NCBI GenBank assembly: GCA_007136145.1
Contig: SLHN01000047.1
Span: forward strand, 1-16,669
Length of the DNA: 16,669 bases
Direction: 5' to 3'
From: Thioalkalivibrio sp.
GTDB lineage: Bacteria; Pseudomonadota; Gammaproteobacteria; Ectothiorhodospirales; Ectothiorhodospiraceae
Under the pieces are notes generated by a model. It was not told where the DNA came from. It saw only the letters and a list, made by a program, of their open reading frames with translations, and did no database searches. The position numbers and the translations under genes were made by a program. Below, one piece after another: positions 13,553-16,669 of this stretch; the first letter of the stretch is position 1; every line of letters begins with the position of its first letter.

Positions 13553-15085
13553 TCAATCCTCGCGCGTGACGCGCACGACTTCCTCGATCGAAGTCGTGCC
13601 ATCCAGGATGCGCCGCACCCCGTCCGCGCGAATGTTCGGCGTCGACATGCGCACATGCTCGGTCATCGCCCGTTCGCCTGCGCCGTCGTGAATCATCTGA
13701 CGCAGTGTGTCATCGACCTCGATCAGCTCGTAGATGCCGGTACGGCCGCGGTAGCCGAGCCCGTTGCATTGCGCGCATCCCCTGGCGCGGTGAATCGTTG
13801 GCGGGTCGGAGAGATCCAGGCCGAGTTGTATGCATTCGCTGTGGGTGGCGACCGCGGATTCACGGCAGTGGGGACAAAGTACCCGCACCAGGCGCTGGGC
13901 CAGAATGCCGTTCAGCGTGGAGGCCAGAAGAAACGGCTCGACGCCCATGTCGCGCAGCCGGGTAATGGTGCCGATCGCCGAGTTCGTGTGCAGTGTCGAA
14001 AAGACCAGGTGACCGGTCAGGCTGGCCTGTACCGCGATCTGCACGGTTTCCAGGTCGCGGACCTCGCCGACCATGACCACATCCGGGTCCTGGCGCAGGA
14101 TCGCCCGCAGACCACGCGCGAAGGTCATGTCGATCCGGGTGTTGATCTGGGTCTGGCCGATGCCGTCGAGGTAGTATTCGATCGGATCCTCGACCGTCAG
14201 GATATTGCGGCTGCGGTCGTTCAGGCGCATCAATGCGGCGTAAAGCGTGGTGGTTTTGCCGGATCCGGTCGGGCCGGTCACCAGAACGATTCCGTGCGGG
14301 CGGGTAATCACCCGCTCCATGGCAGCGTACTGTGTCTCGGCCATTCCCAGTTGTCGGAGTTCCAGGCGCCCGGCCTGCTTGTCCAGCAGGCGCATCACCA
14401 CTCGCTCGCCGTGACCGGAGGGCAGCGTCGAGACGCGAACGTCGACCGGACGTCCGGCCACGCGCAGTGAAATGCGGCCATCCTGCGGGAGGCGCTTTTC
14501 GGCGATATCGAGCCTCGCCATCACCTTCACCCGGGACACGATCAGCGGCGCCAGCTTGATCGGCGGATTGATGATCTCGCGCAGGACTCCGTCCACGCGC
14601 AGGCGCACCGACAGGCGGGTCTCGAACGGCTCGATGTGGATATCGGAGGCATTCTCGCGCACGGCTTCCGTCAGCAGGGCGTTGATCAGCCGGATGATCG
14701 GCGCGTCGTCTTCGGCTTCGAGCAGATCCTCGGGCTCGGCCAGGGATTCAGCCACACTGAGAAGGTCCCCCTCCTCGTTCAGGCTTTCGACGAAATTCAT
14801 CGCGTCGTTGCTACTGTGTTCGTGTTGCTCGCGCAGCCGACGTTCGAATTCCTCGACACCGAGTGCTTCCAAACGCAGCCGTTCCGCGCTCCGCCGGCGA
14901 ACCTCCAGGATGGCTGCCGGATCGGCATCCGAGCGCAGATAGACGGTGCGCCGACCGTCTCGCACGGGTCCCGGCAATATGCCGAAGCGCCGGGAGAAGC
15001 CGTAGCCGAGGTTGAGGGAGTCGGAGTCGGGTGCCGATACGGGGGTGTCCGCGGTCACCGCACCCGGCTCTTGTAGCGCGTTCAT
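13553..15085 (-). CDS. gspE: Type II secretion ATPase GspE
   Basis: GspE is the cytoplasmic hexameric ATPase that powers pseudopilus assembly, bound to the membrane through GspL and GspF. The 510-residue product has the N-terminal GspL-binding region (NLGYGFSRRFGILPG, about 25-39) and the N2 domain. Motifs: Walker A GPTGSGKT (271-278), Asp box VEDPIEYY (298-305), Walker B GEVRD (340-344), His box STLHTN (363-368), and a zinc-binding tetracysteine motif CPHC (404-407) with CAQC (437-440). The ATG overlaps the gspD stop as ATGA, which selects 15085 over the longer open frame to 15166. Confidence 0.97.
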   Translation of the reverse strand: MNALQEPGAVTADTPVSAPDSDSLNLGYGFSRRFGILPGPVRDGRRTVYLRSDADPAAILEVRRRSAERLRLEALGVEEFERRLREQHEHSSNDAMNFVESLNEEGDLLSVAESLAEPEDLLEAEDDAPIIRLINALLTEAVRENASDIHIEPFETRLSVRLRVDGVLREIINPPIKLAPLIVSRVKVMARLDIAEKRLPQDGRISLRVAGRPVDVRVSTLPSGHGERVVMRLLDKQAGRLELRQLGMAETQYAAMERVITRPHGIVLVTGPTGSGKTTTLYAALMRLNDRSRNILTVEDPIEYYLDGIGQTQINTRIDMTFARGLRAILRQDPDVVMVGEVRDLETVQIAVQASLTGHLVFSTLHTNSAIGTITRLRDMGVEPFLLASTLNGILAQRLVRVLCPHCRESAVATHSECIQLGLDLSDPPTIHRARGCAQCNGLGYRGRTGIYELIEVDDTLRQMIHDGAGERAMTEHVRMSTPNIRADGVRRILDGTTSIEEVVRVTRED

Positions 15086-16669
15086 CGGCGTCCGGTTGGC
15101 TCGGTCGAGTTCGCGGTCGCGCCCACCTCCGCAAAGGGTGGCGGCAAATAGGTCAATTGTTCCCATTCGGGCAGCACCGGGCTCTGACCCGCGAAGGTCC
15201 GGCTGCCGCGTTCGGCTTCCATCAGCTGCTGCCTGCGGATGAAACTGTACTTCTCGCTGGTCAATTCGGCGCCGGTGGCGTGGGTTCGCACAATGCGCGG
15301 GTATAGAAAGATCATCAGGTTTCGCTTCTCGAGGCGTTCACCGTCGTACCGAAACAAGCGCCCAAGAGCCGGGATGTCCCCCAGGCCGGGTACCTTGTCG
15401 CGCGTTTCCACGCGCTGTTCGTCCATCAAGCCCCCAAGGACCAGCATCTCACCATCGTCGACCATCACGTGAGTGCGCAGGGACCGGGTATTGGTGATCA
15501 GGTCGGCTGCGGCGCTGGCCCCGGGCGCGATCTGGGAGACTTCCTGCTCGATCTCCAGCCGTATCGCGTTGCCTTCGTTGATCTGTGGCCGCACTCGAAG
15601 CTTTACCCCGACATCCTCGCGGCGGATGGTGTCGAAGGCCTGCCCGGAATCCTCGATGGAGCGACCCACAATGAATGGTACGTTCTGGCCGACCACGATT
15701 TCGGCCTCCTCGTTGTCGAGTGTGAGCAGGCTGGGCGTTGACAGGATGTTGCTCGACGAGTCGCCCTGCAATGCGCTGATCAGGATTGCGATCTGCGTAC
15801 TGCCGGTTCGGCCAATGCCGCCGACGCTCAGGCCGTCTCCCGGATTCGGCGGAGCCGGGATCGATCCTCCAAGAAACGCCTCGATGCCAGTGGCAAGCTG
15901 GAGCAGGCCACGACCATCGCGGTCGAAGTTGACCAGGCCGACCCCGGAACTCGGCGAACCGGCGGCCCATTGCACGCCGATCTGCCGCGCGCGTTCGGAC
16001 GAAACCTCCGCAATCACAGCCTCGACCAGCACCTGTGCGCGCCGAATGTCGAGCTTGTCGATGATGTCGGCGTAATCCCGCGTGTCCTCGGGAGCACCGA
16101 AAATCACCACGGCATTCGTGCTCTGATGTGCCTGGATGCGTACCGAGCCCTCGCGGCCTCTCCGTGGGTCACTCCCCTGCTCTGCCGCCTGTCGGGTTTC
16201 CGCGATGCCGCGCAGGACCTCGACCACGTCTTCGGCCTGTGCATAGCGCAGATAGTGAACCTGCGTGTTGCCGGCCGCGACGGGGCTGTCGAGTTGCGAA
16301 ATCAGTGCTCTCAGCGGGAGTCTGCGTTCGGGATCACCGGACAGAATGATCGCGTTGGCGCGTTCATCGGCCAGGATCCGGACTCTGGATCTCGGTGACT
16401 GCGCCTCCCCCGTACCGGTTTCGAGTTCACGCAGTTTGCCGGAAAGGCTGCTGGCATTGGCGTGTCGCAGCTCGATTACCTCGAAGCCTTCGGTTGGTGG
16501 CTGGTCGATTCTCGCGATCAGGTCCCGGATACGGCGGACGTTCGCAGCCGTGTCGGATATCAGCAGGGCATTCGTTTCGGTCGCGGCTGCCAGGTGTCCA
16601 CCCTGGGGCACCAGCGGCCTCAGAATAGGTACCAGCTGCGCCGCGCTCACATGATCGGTCTGGATGACG
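15082..16669 (-). CDS. gspD: Type II secretin GspD, 5' end missing
   Basis: GspD forms the outer-membrane secretin channel. The gene runs off the right edge; 528 residues plus a partial codon are visible. The signal peptide and N0 domain are outside. Seen in order: the rest of N1 (from VIQTDHVSAAQLVPILRPL), N2 (about 60-130), N3 (about 135-210), then the secretin barrel. The barrel has VLVEAVIAEV (about 213-222), the NILSTPSLLTLDNEEAEIVVG gate/strand region (about 307-327), and VGVKLRVRPQINEGNAIRLEIEQEVS (353-378). The S-domain-like tail (about 465-528) may bind a pilotin. The GTG at 16650 is not the start, because family sequence continues upstream of it to the edge. Confidence 0.97.
   Translation of the reverse strand, partial: VIQTDHVSAAQLVPILRPLVPQGGHLAAATETNALLISDTAANVRRIRDLIARIDQPPTEGFEVIELRHANASSLSGKLRELETGTGEAQSPRSRVRILADERANAIILSGDPERRLPLRALISQLDSPVAAGNTQVHYLRYAQAEDVVEVLRGIAETRQAAEQGSDPRRGREGSVRIQAHQSTNAVVIFGAPEDTRDYADIIDKLDIRRAQVLVEAVIAEVSSERARQIGVQWAAGSPSSGVGLVNFDRDGRGLLQLATGIEAFLGGSIPAPPNPGDGLSVGGIGRTGSTQIAILISALQGDSSSNILSTPSLLTLDNEEAEIVVGQNVPFIVGRSIEDSGQAFDTIRREDVGVKLRVRPQINEGNAIRLEIEQEVSQIAPGASAAADLITNTRSLRTHVMVDDGEMLVLGGLMDEQRVETRDKVPGLGDIPALGRLFRYDGERLEKRNLMIFLYPRIVRTHATGAELTSEKYSFIRRQQLMEAERGSRTFAGQSPVLPEWEQLTYLPPPFAEVGATANSTEPTGRR

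Noticed and set aside
15086..15166. N-terminal extension of gspE
   Set aside because: It lies within gspD; the ATGA overlap and typical GspE N-terminus support the ATG at 15085.
16648..16650. GTG as the start of gspD
   Set aside because: The frame continues upstream with secretin N1 sequence (VIQTDH) to the edge, so the gene is cut by the window, not started here.
1..16669. CRISPR arrays, tRNA or rRNA genes, insertion sequences
   Set aside because: No regularly spaced repeats, cloverleaf T-loop signatures, rRNA cores or transposase motifs were seen on either strand.

Overview
The window comes from a high-GC gammaproteobacterium. The protein set fits the Chromatiales/Ectothiorhodospiraceae area best: a complete proteobacterial-type gsp operon, a BamD-like lipoprotein, and argH divergent from hemC-hemD. 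That placement is an inference from gene content; no rRNA or marker tree is available here. Genes are very tightly packed.

Left part (1-5153): housekeeping genes. Bases 1-356 hold no convincing gene but contain several inverted repeats. Then come trmL (minus), pyrD (plus), hemD and hemC (minus), and argH (plus). pyrD is wedged between two minus-strand genes. Its start codon overlaps the trmL start codon, and its 3' end overlaps hemD by 15 bases. hemC and argH diverge from a 189-base spacer with a TATACT -10 box facing each way.

Middle part (5154-6807): a 282-base convergent spacer with a REP-like palindrome, a small one-TM protein of unknown function, and a BamD/YfiO-like TPR lipoprotein. 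Both genes lie on the minus strand downstream of the secretion operon. The lipoprotein has its own candidate promoter.

Right part (6808-16669): a type II secretion system operon on the minus strand, in canonical order gspD (5' end cut by the window edge), E, F, G, H, I, J, K, L, M, N. It encodes the outer-membrane secretin (D), cytoplasmic ATPase (E), inner-membrane platform (F, L, M), major pseudopilin (G), minor pseudopilins (H, I, J, K) and accessory GspN. Most junctions are 4-base stop/start overlaps (ATGA or GTGA). Only E-F and K-L are separated by more than 100 bases. Each of those gaps carries a perfect inverted repeat ending just over 20 bases before the next start codon. gspC is not in the window and would be expected just beyond the right edge. 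No prepilin peptidase (gspO/pilD) or classical pilotin gene is seen here.

I found no clearly new defence, mobile or biosynthetic system. The most notable points are the pyrD sandwich, the class 1B-type PyrD without a visible PyrK, the two gap hairpins in the gsp operon, and the BamD-like lipoprotein beside the T2SS as a candidate pilotin or assembly factor.
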